From Thermodesulfovibrio sp. (GTDB lineage Bacteria; Nitrospirota; Thermodesulfovibrionia; Thermodesulfovibrionales; Thermodesulfovibrionaceae), in assembly GCA_026415595.1 (NCBI GenBank), contig JAOAGU010000004.1:410-31746 (forward strand): a stretch of DNA of 31,337 nt, written 5' to 3'. The position numbers were made by a program, and so were the translations under genes. Position 1 is the first letter of the stretch; each line of letters starts with the position of its first letter. The notes beneath the pieces are model-generated. The model saw only the letters and a program-made list of their open reading frames with translations, made no database searches and was not told where the DNA came from. This document shows, piece after piece, positions 1 through 9,141 of the stretch.

Positions 1-1
1 A

Positions 2-1039
2 GGAACTCTTGAAACGACAGCCAATCCTCTTGATTTAGCTATAGAAGGAGACGGATTTTTTGTTGTAAGACAAGTTAATGGTCCCACATATTATACAAGA
101 GCAGGACAGTTTAGACTGGACAAAGATGGTTATGTGGTTGATCCAAATGGTTATAGACTTCAAGCCTACCTTATGGATGCATCAGGTAATGTAACAGGTG
201 GTATAGGAGATGTATATCTTGCTGGATTAATGAGTAATCCTTCAGCGACTAATGAAATAAAAACTCAACTTAATCTTGATTCAAGAGAAGCAACAAAAAC
301 TTGGAGTTTTACCGCTGGTCCAGATCTACCAAGCATTGATACTTATAACTATTCAACGGCTATAACTGTTTATGATAGTTTAGGGAATCCTCATCTTGTA
401 TATACATATTTTACAAAGACCGCTGTAAATACTTGGGATGCCCATGTCATATACGATGCAAGTAATGATCCTGCTAATCCAAATTATACAGAAGTAGGTT
501 CATTTACATTAAACTTTGATGATACAGGTAGACTTACAACTGACCCTCCTACTACTTCTTTTACTTTTGATTTTACTCCTTGGGGAGCACAGAGTGCTGA
601 TATTACTCTGAATTTTGCCGATACAACCCAGTATGGAGCTCCCAATGCAGTTATTTTCCAAACTCAAAATGGTTACTCTTCTGGTAATCTTATAGCTGTT
701 ACAGTAGACCAAAATGGGGTAATATCTGGAGTTTTTACTAATGGACAGGTAAAAAATGTTGCTCAAGTGGTTCTCGCTAAATTTGTCGCTCCTCATAATT
801 TAACAAAAGTAGGTAGCAATTTATATCTTGAATCCTATTCTTCAGGAAGTCCTACCTTAGGAGCACCTGGAACAGTAGGTGTTGGAACCATATATGCAAA
901 TTCCCTTGAATCAAGCAATGTTGACCTCGCAGAAGAATTCATCCGAATGATTGCAGCACAAAGAGCCTATCAGGCAAATGTAAGGGTTATAACAACCACA
1001 GACAACATGCTTAATGAGTTAATGAACATAGTAAGATAA
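2..1039 (+). CDS. flgE: Flagellar hook protein FlgE, 5' part missing
   Basis: This is the main structural protein of the flagellar hook, exported through the flagellar type III apparatus and polymerised outside the cell. The frame is open from base 2, so the true start lies before the window; the GTG at 134 is an internal valine. The visible part opens with a pattern shared by rod, hook and ring-linked FlgE/F/G proteins (AIEGDGFFVV, then YTRAGQFRLDKDGYVV). The long middle section, with ITVYDSLGNPH, is typical of the FlgE D2 region. The C-terminus has the conserved helix ESSNVDLAEEFIRMIAAQRAYQ that packs inside the hook, followed by a TTDNMLNELMNIVR-type end. FlgG is less likely because of the long D2-like insert. 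The family assignment is firm; the missing N-terminus prevents a length comparison. Confidence 0.93.
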   Translation, partial: GTLETTANPLDLAIEGDGFFVVRQVNGPTYYTRAGQFRLDKDGYVVDPNGYRLQAYLMDASGNVTGGIGDVYLAGLMSNPSATNEIKTQLNLDSREATKTWSFTAGPDLPSIDTYNYSTAITVYDSLGNPHLVYTYFTKTAVNTWDAHVIYDASNDPANPNYTEVGSFTLNFDDTGRLTTDPPTTSFTFDFTPWGAQSADITLNFADTTQYGAPNAVIFQTQNGYSSGNLIAVTVDQNGVISGVFTNGQVKNVAQVVLAKFVAPHNLTKVGSNLYLESYSSGSPTLGAPGTVGVGTIYANSLESSNVDLAEEFIRMIAAQRAYQANVRVITTTDNMLNELMNIVR

Positions 1040-1044
1040 TTCTC

Positions 1045-1061
1045 GGGGGCATAATGCCCCC
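1045..1061 (+). terminator. GC-rich hairpin after flgE, possible terminator
   Basis: A perfect 7-bp stem (GGGGGCA paired with TGCCCCC) with a 3-base TAA loop starts 6 bases after the flgE stop. It stands out in AT-rich DNA. No run of T follows on the plus strand (the next bases are TAAAAGACC), so it is not a textbook intrinsic terminator. It may slow polymerase, protect the 3' end of the flgE transcript, or act together with Rho. The 97 bases between it and the next gene hold a TATAAT-like hexamer at 1084-1089 but no convincing -35 box. Confidence 0.45.
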
Positions 1062-1158
1062 TAAAAGACCTTAATTCACATTCTATAATTGCTAATTTAC
1101 CATATGACTTTTTCTTTAATAATTGCTTTAAAATATTATCCTCTGGTTTAATTAACTT

Positions 1159-3576
1159 ATGAATCTTCTTTATTTTGAAAAACCAACAAGATACATAAAC
1201 AGAGAAATTAATTCTATATTAAAACAAGATAAAAACCTCATAAAGTTTGCTCTATGCTTCCCTGACATATACGAAATAGGTATGTCTCATCTTGGGATTA
1301 AAATTCTCTATCACCTTCTTAATAAAATTGCCGATGTCCAAGCAGAAAGAGTATTTTCTCCATGGATTGATTTACAAAATTATATGAAATATAAAGGAAT
1401 ACCCCTTTGTTCACTTGAGACAAAAACTCCCATTAAAGATTTTGATATCATTGGCTTTAGTTTGCAGTATGAACTTTCCTATCCCTCTGTACTTAATATG
1501 CTCAATCTCGGACAGATTCCACTGTTCTGGAAGGATAGATTAACCAATAAATATCCTCTCATAATAGCTGGAGGACCATGTACATCAAATCCTCTTCCCA
1601 TGTCTCAATTCATAGATGCCTTTTTAATTGGAGAGGGTGAAGAAGCAGTTATTGAATTAATTAATATTTATCGTGAATGGAAATACTCCAATGGGGGAAA
1701 AGAAGAGTTACTTAATTCAATAAGCCAGATTGATGGTTTCTATGTTCCTTGGTCAGGAAAGAGAAATATAAAACGCAGATATATTAATAATTTAAATGAA
1801 GCTGAATTCCCCACATCACCAATACTGCCCTATATGAAAATTGTTCATGACAGAGTCTCCATTGAAGTATCCCGTGGATGTCCTTCTGGATGTAGATTCT
1901 GTCAGGCTGGAATGGTCTATAGACCTCTTAGGATAAGAACTCCAGAAAAAGTTTTAGAAATAGGAAAAAAATCCATAGAAAGCACAGGATATGAGGAAAT
2001 ATCTCTTCTTTCCTTTAGCATCGGACATTATCCTTATCTTACGGAACTTATAGATGCTTTAAATAAAAATTTCTCCTCAGAGGGGGTTGCAATATCTCTA
2101 CCTTCAATAAGGGCAGACAAAGTTACAAAAGAACTTCTTCAAAAAATAAAATTTATAAGAAAAACAGGATTTACAATAGCACCTGAGGCAGCAACAGAAA
2201 GACTTAGATGTATTATTAATAAAAACATATCCAATGAAGATATTGAAAAAGCCTGTGCGCTTCTTTTTGAAGAGGGATGGATTAACATTAAGCTCTATTT
2301 CATGATAGGATTGCCTACAGAGACAGATGAAGACATTGAAGAAATTGTTAATCTGTCAAGAAAAATTTTAAAAATTGCAAGAGCCTATACTAAAAAATTT
2401 GTAAACATAAATGTTACTGTTTCGCCATTTATTCCTAAACCTCATACCCCATTCCAATGGTTTAGCCAAATTTCTTTTGATGAAATGAGCCAAAAACTTA
2501 AATTCATAAAAGATGCTTTCCAAAAAAGTAAAATTCATTATAAGGGACATAATCCACAAATGAGTATCCTTGAAGCCAGTTTCTCAAGAGGAGATGAAAA
2601 GGTTGGAAAAGTTATATATCAGGCATGGCAGGAGGGAGAAATTTTATCAGCATGGACAGATCTTTTCAGCTTTCAAAGATGGCTTGATGCAATAGATAAA
2701 ACAGGAGTTGAACTGTTCTCTTATGCAACAAAAAAATATTCTATAGATGAACAGCTTCCTTGGGACTTCATTGATACAGGAATAAAAAAGGAGTTTTTAA
2801 AAAAAGAACTTGATAAAGCTTTAAATTTAAAAAAAACAGAGGAATGCAGCATAAAATGCGAAGGCTGTGGATTGAATTGTATGTTACAAGATCAGAAATT
2901 TTCCTTAGATAATAGAAATTTTGATTTTTCACCCTTTAAATCCAAAACTTCTCTTGCGGACACCATTACAGTTGTTAGATTTCGTCATACCAAATTAGGA
3001 GAGATGAGATATTTATCCCAGCTTGAATTAAGCAACCTTCTTACAAGAATTTTAAGAATGGCTAAAATTCCTTTGGTTTTTTCAAAGGGATTCCATCCTA
3101 AGCCTGAAATATCTTTCTGCCCTTCCCTTCCTGTTGGAATAGAGAGTGAGGCAGAATATTTCGATTTGAAAATTTATGGAGACTTTTATCCTGAATATCT
3201 TGATAGATTAAATAAAACTCTCCCAGAGGGATTAAAGATAAAATCGTTTAAAATAATCTCTCCTTCAAGCCCTTCTTTAGGTGCCTTTGTGCAAAAATAT
3301 AAGTACTTAATAAACTCTGTACCTAATTTGTCTTCTTTTAATTATGACAACATAGAAAGAATAAAGATAAAAAGGAAAGAAAAAAGCTATTCATTAAAGG
3401 ATTTTATCGACGACATTCAGATTTATAAAGATGAACTATGTATAATAGTTAAAGATGGTGAAATTAAAGCAAGAATAACTGAGATAGCAGAGGCACTGTT
3501 AGGCATCTCAGCAAAAGAACTGAATATTAAGAGACTCCAGATGTATGGATATGAAGGAGGCTGGATAGAACCTTGA
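1159..3576 (+). CDS. B12-binding-type radical SAM protein fused to DUF2344
   Basis: This is an uncharacterised radical SAM enzyme of 805 residues, of the type often encoded next to RNase G. The first ~200 residues look like a cobalamin-binding-type fold (IIGFSLQYELSYPSVLNML, then IIAGGPCTSNP and FLIGEGEEAV). The radical SAM core follows, with the [4Fe-4S] cysteines C241, C245 and C248 in RGCPSGCRFC. A cysteine cluster at C563, C567, C570 and C574 links the core to a C-terminal DUF2344-type domain from about residue 603 (RFRHTKLGEMRYLSQLEL, then SKGFHPKPEISF). In many bacteria these two parts are separate genes; here they are fused. The ATG start has no clear Shine-Dalgarno sequence. The substrate is unknown; the link to rng suggests RNA modification or ribosome-related work, which is inference. 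Confidence 0.88.
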   Translation: MNLLYFEKPTRYINREINSILKQDKNLIKFALCFPDIYEIGMSHLGIKILYHLLNKIADVQAERVFSPWIDLQNYMKYKGIPLCSLETKTPIKDFDIIGFSLQYELSYPSVLNMLNLGQIPLFWKDRLTNKYPLIIAGGPCTSNPLPMSQFIDAFLIGEGEEAVIELINIYREWKYSNGGKEELLNSISQIDGFYVPWSGKRNIKRRYINNLNEAEFPTSPILPYMKIVHDRVSIEVSRGCPSGCRFCQAGMVYRPLRIRTPEKVLEIGKKSIESTGYEEISLLSFSIGHYPYLTELIDALNKNFSSEGVAISLPSIRADKVTKELLQKIKFIRKTGFTIAPEAATERLRCIINKNISNEDIEKACALLFEEGWINIKLYFMIGLPTETDEDIEEIVNLSRKILKIARAYTKKFVNINVTVSPFIPKPHTPFQWFSQISFDEMSQKLKFIKDAFQKSKIHYKGHNPQMSILEASFSRGDEKVGKVIYQAWQEGEILSAWTDLFSFQRWLDAIDKTGVELFSYATKKYSIDEQLPWDFIDTGIKKEFLKKELDKALNLKKTEECSIKCEGCGLNCMLQDQKFSLDNRNFDFSPFKSKTSLADTITVVRFRHTKLGEMRYLSQLELSNLLTRILRMAKIPLVFSKGFHPKPEISFCPSLPVGIESEAEYFDLKIYGDFYPEYLDRLNKTLPEGLKIKSFKIISPSSPSLGAFVQKYKYLINSVPNLSSFNYDNIERIKIKRKEKSYSLKDFIDDIQIYKDELCIIVKDGEIKARITEIAEALLGISAKELNIKRLQMYGYEGGWIEP

Positions 3577-5087
3577 GCAATGAACTTTTAATTAACGTAA
3601 CAAAACAAGAATGTCGTGTTGCCCTTCTTGAAGGTGGTCAAGTTGTTGAATTTTATATTGAAAGAAAAGGTGATGCAAGCTTTGTAGGCAACATTTATAA
3701 AGGTAGAGTAGTAAAAGTATTGAAGGGTATGCAGGCATGTTTTATTGATATAGGTTTAGATAAGGCTTCATTTCTTTATATAGACGACATAAGAGGAGGG
3801 ATCAAAGAACTATATCCTTTTTTGGAAACATATGAGGAAACTGAGTTCATATCAAAACTTGATTTTAAAGATGCTTCTATTGAAGAACTTGTTCAGCAAG
3901 GACAGGAAATTCTCGTTCAGGTAGCTAAAGACCCTATAGGTACTAAGGGCGCAAGAGTTACATCAAGAATAACACTTCCTGGTAGATATGTAGTGCTTAT
4001 GCCTGGAATGGAACATGTCGGTATTTCAAGAAAAATAGAGGATGAAGACAAAAGAAAAGAACTAAAAGAACTTGCAACTAAAATGAAACCCGCAGGTTTT
4101 GGCCTTATTATGAGAACAGTTAGTGAAGATGCTACAGAGGAGGAAATACAGAGGGATATTGATTTTCTGTTGCTTTTGTGGGATAACATACAAAAAAAGA
4201 AAGATAAACTACATGCTCCTGCATTAATTCATAGTGAATTTGACTTAGTATTAAGAAGCCTTCGGGATTTCATGAATCAGAATGTTGACCGACTTATAAT
4301 AGATAGTTACGCAGAATGGTCGAGGCTAAAAGATTTTGCCCATGTTTACTTCCCCCGCATAGCAGATAAAATAGAGCTTTATGAAGGTGAGGAACCGATT
4401 TTTGATGCTTTTGGTATAGAGGTTGACCTTGACAGAGCCCTTGAAAGAAAAGTCTGGTTAAAGTCGGGCGGATACATTGTAATTGACCAAACTGAAGCAA
4501 TGACTGTAATTGATGTAAATACTGGAAAATTTGTTGGAAAAGAAAATTTAGAAGATACAATTTTAAGGACAAATCTTGAAGCAGTTAAAGAGATTGCCTA
4601 TCAAATAAGGTTAAGAAATTTAGGCGGAATAATACTTATAGACTTTATTGACATGGAAAAGGATGAAAATAAACAAAAGGTAATAAATGCAATGGCTGAA
4701 ACTATAAAAAAAGACAGAGCCAAAACAACAATATACAATATTACAGAACTCGGAATAGTTCAGATGACAAGAAAAAGAACAAGAGAAAGCCTTGAACACA
4801 TACTCTGTGATAGTTGTCCTTACTGTGAAGGTAAAGGAAGAGTAATGAGCATTAGGTCGGTGGCATATGAAATACTGAGAAAGCTCAAGTATCTAACCCC
4901 TCAAGAGGGAACAGAGATAATAGTCGTTGTGCATCCTCAGGTAGCTGACTTACTTACAGATGAGGAAAGAGACTCCCTTGAGGAACTGGAAAACAGTAGA
5001 AAAGTTAGAATCACGATTAAGAAAGATTCAACTCTACATCAGGAAAATTACCATATTCATAAAAATCTACCCCTAATTGATAATTGA
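3573..5087 (+). CDS. rng: Ribonuclease G (Rne/Rng family)
   Basis: This endoribonuclease matures rRNA 5' ends and takes part in mRNA decay. The protein is 504 residues, the usual RNase G size, and lacks the long C-terminal scaffold of RNase E. An S1-type RNA-binding region lies near residues 35-130 (FVGNIYKGRVVKVLKGMQA). Catalytic aspartates correspond to D314 in VIDVNTGK and D357 in GGIILIDFID. Their 43-residue spacing equals that of D303 and D346 in E. coli RNase E. The zinc-link motif CPYC is at C415 and C418. The start is TTG, overlapping the TGA of the preceding gene as TTGA; the sequence AAGGAGG at 3554-3560 supports it, and the nearby ATG at 3580 is out of frame. Translational coupling with the upstream radical SAM gene is likely. 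Confidence 0.95.
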   Translation: MSNELLINVTKQECRVALLEGGQVVEFYIERKGDASFVGNIYKGRVVKVLKGMQACFIDIGLDKASFLYIDDIRGGIKELYPFLETYEETEFISKLDFKDASIEELVQQGQEILVQVAKDPIGTKGARVTSRITLPGRYVVLMPGMEHVGISRKIEDEDKRKELKELATKMKPAGFGLIMRTVSEDATEEEIQRDIDFLLLLWDNIQKKKDKLHAPALIHSEFDLVLRSLRDFMNQNVDRLIIDSYAEWSRLKDFAHVYFPRIADKIELYEGEEPIFDAFGIEVDLDRALERKVWLKSGGYIVIDQTEAMTVIDVNTGKFVGKENLEDTILRTNLEAVKEIAYQIRLRNLGGIILIDFIDMEKDENKQKVINAMAETIKKDRAKTTIYNITELGIVQMTRKRTRESLEHILCDSCPYCEGKGRVMSIRSVAYEILRKLKYLTPQEGTEIIVVVHPQVADLLTDEERDSLEELENSRKVRITIKKDSTLHQENYHIHKNLPLIDN

Positions 5088-6253
5088 GTAGAAAAATGGA
5101 TTTTATAGAATGCAATAAATGCGGAAAATGTAGAGAACTTTGCCCAAGCTATAGGATTTTTCTTAATGAAGCCTTCTCACCAAGAGGAAGAGTTCAAATC
5201 TTTAATCTTTTCAAAGAAGGGAATATTCCAGAAACCAAGCCTCTTAAGGAGAGAATTTTTAGCTGTCTTCTCTGCGGTGCATGTAAAATTAATTGTCCCA
5301 TTCAGGTCAATGTTCCCTATTTAATGTATGACGCAAGAGAAAAAACACATAAAAATTTATGCCTTTTATTCTTTAAATATTTTTCCCTTTATCCAAAATT
5401 ATTCTTTTCTATTTCTACCATCTTAAATAGTTTTAAACCCTTAAAATCTCTCATTATAAAACAGAAGCTTTTACCTTCGATTTTTTTAGATAAATTATCT
5501 GCCTTTGAAAAAAAAAGTTTTGATACTTACTCTTTAAAGATTTTTAATAGAATTAAACCTAAAGGCCGTATTGCCCTATTTTTAGGCTGTTCAACTACCT
5601 TCCTAATGCCTTTCATATCCAATGCAATAATAGAAGTTTTATCAAGAGCAAATTTTGAAGTGATTGTTCCAAAGCAAAACTGTTGTGGTGCACCCCTTTT
5701 AGGAGCCGGTTATAAGAAAGACGCTATTAATCTTGCAATAAAAAATCTTCAGATTTACAAATCCTTTAAAATTGATGGAGTAATTACACCTTGTCCTACA
5801 TGTGCGCATTTTATAGTCTCTGTTTATAAAGAATTGACAGGTGAAAGTATTAATGTTTTAAATCTTACTGATGCAATAGAAAATATAGAATTGACAGCCA
5901 TTCAAGCACCTAATCAAAAAATTTTCTTTCATGTATCTTGCCATTCCTCAAATTATCTTAAGGAAAGCGATAAAATTCTAAATCTTTTAAAAAATTTAGG
6001 ATTTCATATTGAAAAAAAGGAAGGCTGTTGTGGTTTTGCAGGACTTTTCTCCTTTCTATTTGAAAAAAGTTCTATGGATATTCTTAGGGAAAAAGTTTTA
6101 GAATATGAAAAAGCAGACATGATAATAAGTTCGTGTCCTAATTGCATAATTCAGTTTAAATTCGCTATGCAGAATAAAAAAATAATTCACTATACTGAAT
6201 TTATTAGAGAAAATTTTTTGAAAGGAGATAAAAATGGTAGAGGAAAATTCTAA
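5084..6253 (+). CDS. Fe-S/CCG-domain protein, GlcF/HdrD-like
   Basis: This is a cytoplasmic electron-transfer subunit like the glycolate oxidase iron-sulfur subunit GlcF or heterodisulfide reductase HdrD. Two ferredoxin-type [4Fe-4S] motifs are visible: C10, C13, C16, C20 and C61, C64, C67, C71. Two CCG domains follow, each complete: C169, C200-C201, C237, C240 and C286, C315-C316, C351, C354. These bind non-cubane [4Fe-4S] clusters in HdrB/HdrD. The start is TTG, overlapping the rng stop as TTGA; no good Shine-Dalgarno sequence is seen, and an in-frame ATG at 5096 is an alternative that keeps all cysteines. No flavin-dependent dehydrogenase partner lies beside it, so the substrate cannot be named. 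Confidence 0.87.
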   Translation: MSRKMDFIECNKCGKCRELCPSYRIFLNEAFSPRGRVQIFNLFKEGNIPETKPLKERIFSCLLCGACKINCPIQVNVPYLMYDAREKTHKNLCLLFFKYFSLYPKLFFSISTILNSFKPLKSLIIKQKLLPSIFLDKLSAFEKKSFDTYSLKIFNRIKPKGRIALFLGCSTTFLMPFISNAIIEVLSRANFEVIVPKQNCCGAPLLGAGYKKDAINLAIKNLQIYKSFKIDGVITPCPTCAHFIVSVYKELTGESINVLNLTDAIENIELTAIQAPNQKIFFHVSCHSSNYLKESDKILNLLKNLGFHIEKKEGCCGFAGLFSFLFEKSSMDILREKVLEYEKADMIISSCPNCIIQFKFAMQNKKIIHYTEFIRENFLKGDKNGRGKF

Positions 6254-7031
6254 CTTTGAAATAGTTTTACCTGACGGAACAATGTATAAACCAGAAAAAG
6301 ATGATAGACAGAAGCGTCAAAGTATTCAAGGATATGATCCTGAAGGTAAACCAAAAAAGATGATATTTTCAATAAAAACTGGCTGTGACCGTTGTGGAGA
6401 ATGCTGTAGAAGGGATACTCCAATAATTCTTAAAGAAGATATTCCTCTTCTTACGAAGGGTATAATTTCCGAAAAAGATATCTACACGATAAGAGAAGGA
6501 GAAAAAATGCGCTCCTCCATAGATGGAGATACTTATTACTCTTCAATGGAAATTATAAAAATAAGACCAATTTTTGGAAGCTTTACTTGTCTTTTTTATG
6601 ATCCTGTAGAGGGTTGTACAATCTATGAACAAAGACCTACTGTATGCAGACAGTATGAATGCTGGTCTCAAAATATTGCCATTACAGGACTTGAAGGAAG
6701 AAGACTTACAAGAGCTCATCTTTTTGGTGGTATTGATTTCATAAAAGAAACAATAAAAAAACATGAAGAATATTGTTCTCTCACCAAATTTCAAGATCTA
6801 ATAGATGAATTGAAAAAAGGTAAAGAAGAAAATGTGGAAAAAATAGCAGAGATGATTCTTTATGATTCATCTTTAAGAGATTGGATTAAAGAAAAATTAG
6901 AACTCTCCGATGATATTTTACCTTTGCTTTTCGGAAAGACGCTCTTGGAATTAGCAACATTTTATGGATTAATAATAGAAAAAGAGGGCGAAAATTTCTT
7001 GATCAAAGTTATTCAGGAGGAAGAGACATGA
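6234..7031 (+). CDS. YkgJ-type cysteine-cluster protein
   Basis: This is a 265-residue protein of the YkgJ/CxxCxxCC family, thought to bind zinc or iron through a cysteine cluster; its function is not established. The first half of the cluster is C51, C54, C57, C58 (GCDRCGECC) and the second is C119, C128, C138, C143, with the family signature GCTIYEQRPTVCRQYEC. Roughly 120 further C-terminal residues are rich in charged residues and have no recognisable motif. The start ATG at 6234 has AAAGGAG at 6221-6227 and overlaps the end of the Fe-S gene by 20 bases, which argues for coupled translation with it. A role as a maturation or redox accessory factor for that protein is only a guess. Confidence 0.82.
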   Translation: MVEENSNFEIVLPDGTMYKPEKDDRQKRQSIQGYDPEGKPKKMIFSIKTGCDRCGECCRRDTPIILKEDIPLLTKGIISEKDIYTIREGEKMRSSIDGDTYYSSMEIIKIRPIFGSFTCLFYDPVEGCTIYEQRPTVCRQYECWSQNIAITGLEGRRLTRAHLFGGIDFIKETIKKHEEYCSLTKFQDLIDELKKGKEENVEKIAEMILYDSSLRDWIKEKLELSDDILPLLFGKTLLELATFYGLIIEKEGENFLIKVIQEEET

Positions 7032-7672
7032 AATTTTTCATTGACACAGCAAACATTGAAGAAATTAAAAAAGCCTGGGAAGTAGGAATAATTGATGGAG
7101 TAACAACAAATCCATCATTGCTTGCCAAGGAAGTAAAAGACCCAATAACTCTGCTTAAAGAAATCTGTCAGGTAGTTGATGGTCCTGTAAGTGCTGAAGC
7201 AGTATCATTAAAACATGAAGATATGTTAAAAGAAGCCTTTGAACTTAGCAAGATACATCCAAATATCGTTATAAAAATTCCCATGACAGAGGATGGACTA
7301 AAAACTGTAAAAAAACTTTCACAGGAAGGTATCAAGACAAATGTAACCCTTGTATTTTCAGCAACGCAAGCATTGCTTGCAGCAAAGGCAGGTGCAACCT
7401 ATGTAAGCCCATTTGTTGGTAGACTTGACGACATAAGCCACTTTGGAATAGACTTAATAAAAGATATACAAATAATTTTTGAAAATTACGCCTTTGATAC
7501 AGAGATTATTGTGGCAAGCATTCGCAATCCTCTCCATGTTCTTGAAGCAGCAAGAATCGGAGCAGATATTGCAACAATTCCATATTCTGTAATTAAACAA
7601 CTTATCAAACATCCCTTAACAGATATTGGCATAGAAAAATTTCTGAAAGACTGGGAGAAACTTCAAAAATAG
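7028..7672 (+). CDS. tal: Small transaldolase / fructose-6-phosphate aldolase family
   Basis: This is a 214-residue single-domain class I aldolase of the TalC/FSA group. It either transfers dihydroxyacetone units between sugar phosphates in the pentose phosphate pathway or cleaves fructose 6-phosphate. The N-terminus is diagnostic (MKFFIDTANIEEIKKAWEVG, then DGVTTNPSLLAKE). The Schiff-base lysine is K83 in NIVIKIPMT. The phosphate-binding C-terminal part has GATYVSPFVGRLDD. Sequence alone does not separate transaldolase from aldolase activity; the short type is most often called transaldolase in bacteria without a long form. The ATG overlaps the previous stop as ATGA, with a good AGGAGG just upstream. 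Confidence 0.92.
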   Translation: MKFFIDTANIEEIKKAWEVGIIDGVTTNPSLLAKEVKDPITLLKEICQVVDGPVSAEAVSLKHEDMLKEAFELSKIHPNIVIKIPMTEDGLKTVKKLSQEGIKTNVTLVFSATQALLAAKAGATYVSPFVGRLDDISHFGIDLIKDIQIIFENYAFDTEIIVASIRNPLHVLEAARIGADIATIPYSVIKQLIKHPLTDIGIEKFLKDWEKLQK

Positions 7673-7683
7673 GAGGTGTTTAA

Positions 7684-9141
7684 ATGAGAAAAAATACAAA
7701 GTTTTTTATCTCTGGAGCAGTTTTAATTCTCATAGGCATAACTATTGGACTGATAATAGCCTCAAATTTTGATCTTCAGACAAAGGGATTCTCTGAAGAT
7801 TATCAGATTTCAAGAGAATCACAAGAGGCTTTATCAAAAATTGGGAATGCAATGGCTGAGGTAGTTCAAGCAGTAAGGCCTTCTGTAGTAAATATTTATA
7901 CAACAAAAAAAATAAGAAGACAGACCATACCTTTTCCCTTTAATGACCCCCTTTTCAGAAGATTCTTTGATGAAGAGTTCGGAGGACTTTTTGACAGACA
8001 AAGAGAATTTACTCAGACATCCCTTGGTTCAGGAGTAATTGTAGATGGTGCTGGATATATCCTTACAAATTATCATGTTATAAAGGGTGCTGATGAAATT
8101 AAGGTCAAACTTTATGATAAAAGAGTTTTTGATGGAACAGTTATAGGATATGATGCTAAAACAGACATTGCAGTTATAAAAATTAAAGCAGATGGTTTAA
8201 GAGCTATAAAATGGGGTGACTCAGATAAACTTAAAGTAGGTGAAACAGTCATTGCAATAGGAAATCCTTACGGTCTTAATCTTACTGTTACAAGTGGAAT
8301 AGTAAGTGCAACTGGCAGAGCTAATGTGGGAATATCTGATTATGAGGATTTTATTCAAACAGATGCAGCAATAAATCCTGGAAACTCTGGCGGTCCCTTA
8401 GTGAATGTAAAAGGAGAACTTGTAGGAATAAATACAGCTATATTCAGCACAACTGGTGGATATCAAGGAATAGGTTTTGCAATTCCGAGCAATATGGCAC
8501 GCATAGTTATGGATAATCTAATAAAACATAAAAAAGTAGTGCGCGGATGGCTTGGAGTTACTGTGCAAGACATTGACCCTGAAATGGCAAAAGCAAATAA
8601 CATTAAAGAAATAAAGGGGGCTGTTGTAACTGATGTTCAAGAAGGAAGCCCTGCAGAAAAAGCAGGAATAATAAGAAAAGACATTATACTTAGCTTTGAT
8701 GGAAAAGATGTTGATGACTCTGCTCATCTTAGAAATCTTGTAGTAAGTACACCACCTGGCAAAAATGTAAAAATTGAAATTATAAGAAATGGCAAAACAC
8801 ATACATTAACAGCTACTGTTGGAGAATTACCTGCTGAACAGAAAGTCTCTGTTTCTGAATCAGCCCTTGCTGGTATATACGTGGAAGAATTAACACCGAA
8901 ACTAAGAAATCAGCTTAATATTCCAAGAAGAATTAATGGAGTAGTTGTATCGTCCATAGAATCTGGCTCTCCAGCAGAAAGTAGATTAAAAAAAGGAGAT
9001 GTAATTATGGAAATTAACAATCAAAAAATAAACAATGTAAAAGATTTTTCTAAAATTGCCAGCCAGACAAAAGGCAGAGCAATTGTCTGGTTTTACAGAA
9101 ATGGTGTTGTCTCATATATTACTTTGAATGTTGGACAGTGA
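7684..9141 (+). CDS. degP: DegP/HtrA-family periplasmic serine protease
   Basis: This is an envelope protease and chaperone of the Do family that handles misfolded exported proteins. Residues 7-27 form a hydrophobic signal or anchor segment after a short basic N-terminus (MRKNTK). The catalytic triad is H131 (TNYHV), D161 (KTDIAVI) and S235 (NPGNSGGPL). Two PDZ domains follow, about 280-375 (starting near RGWLGVTVQD) and 390-485. Length (485) fits the Do family. AGGAGGTG at 7671-7678 sets the ATG start. No signal-peptidase I site is obvious, so it may stay membrane-anchored, in DegS-like fashion, despite its two PDZ domains. Its last 30 bases overlap the convergent gene on the other strand. 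Confidence 0.94.
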   Translation: MRKNTKFFISGAVLILIGITIGLIIASNFDLQTKGFSEDYQISRESQEALSKIGNAMAEVVQAVRPSVVNIYTTKKIRRQTIPFPFNDPLFRRFFDEEFGGLFDRQREFTQTSLGSGVIVDGAGYILTNYHVIKGADEIKVKLYDKRVFDGTVIGYDAKTDIAVIKIKADGLRAIKWGDSDKLKVGETVIAIGNPYGLNLTVTSGIVSATGRANVGISDYEDFIQTDAAINPGNSGGPLVNVKGELVGINTAIFSTTGGYQGIGFAIPSNMARIVMDNLIKHKKVVRGWLGVTVQDIDPEMAKANNIKEIKGAVVTDVQEGSPAEKAGIIRKDIILSFDGKDVDDSAHLRNLVVSTPPGKNVKIEIIRNGKTHTLTATVGELPAEQKVSVSESALAGIYVEELTPKLRNQLNIPRRINGVVVSSIESGSPAESRLKKGDVIMEINNQKINNVKDFSKIASQTKGRAIVWFYRNGVVSYITLNVGQ

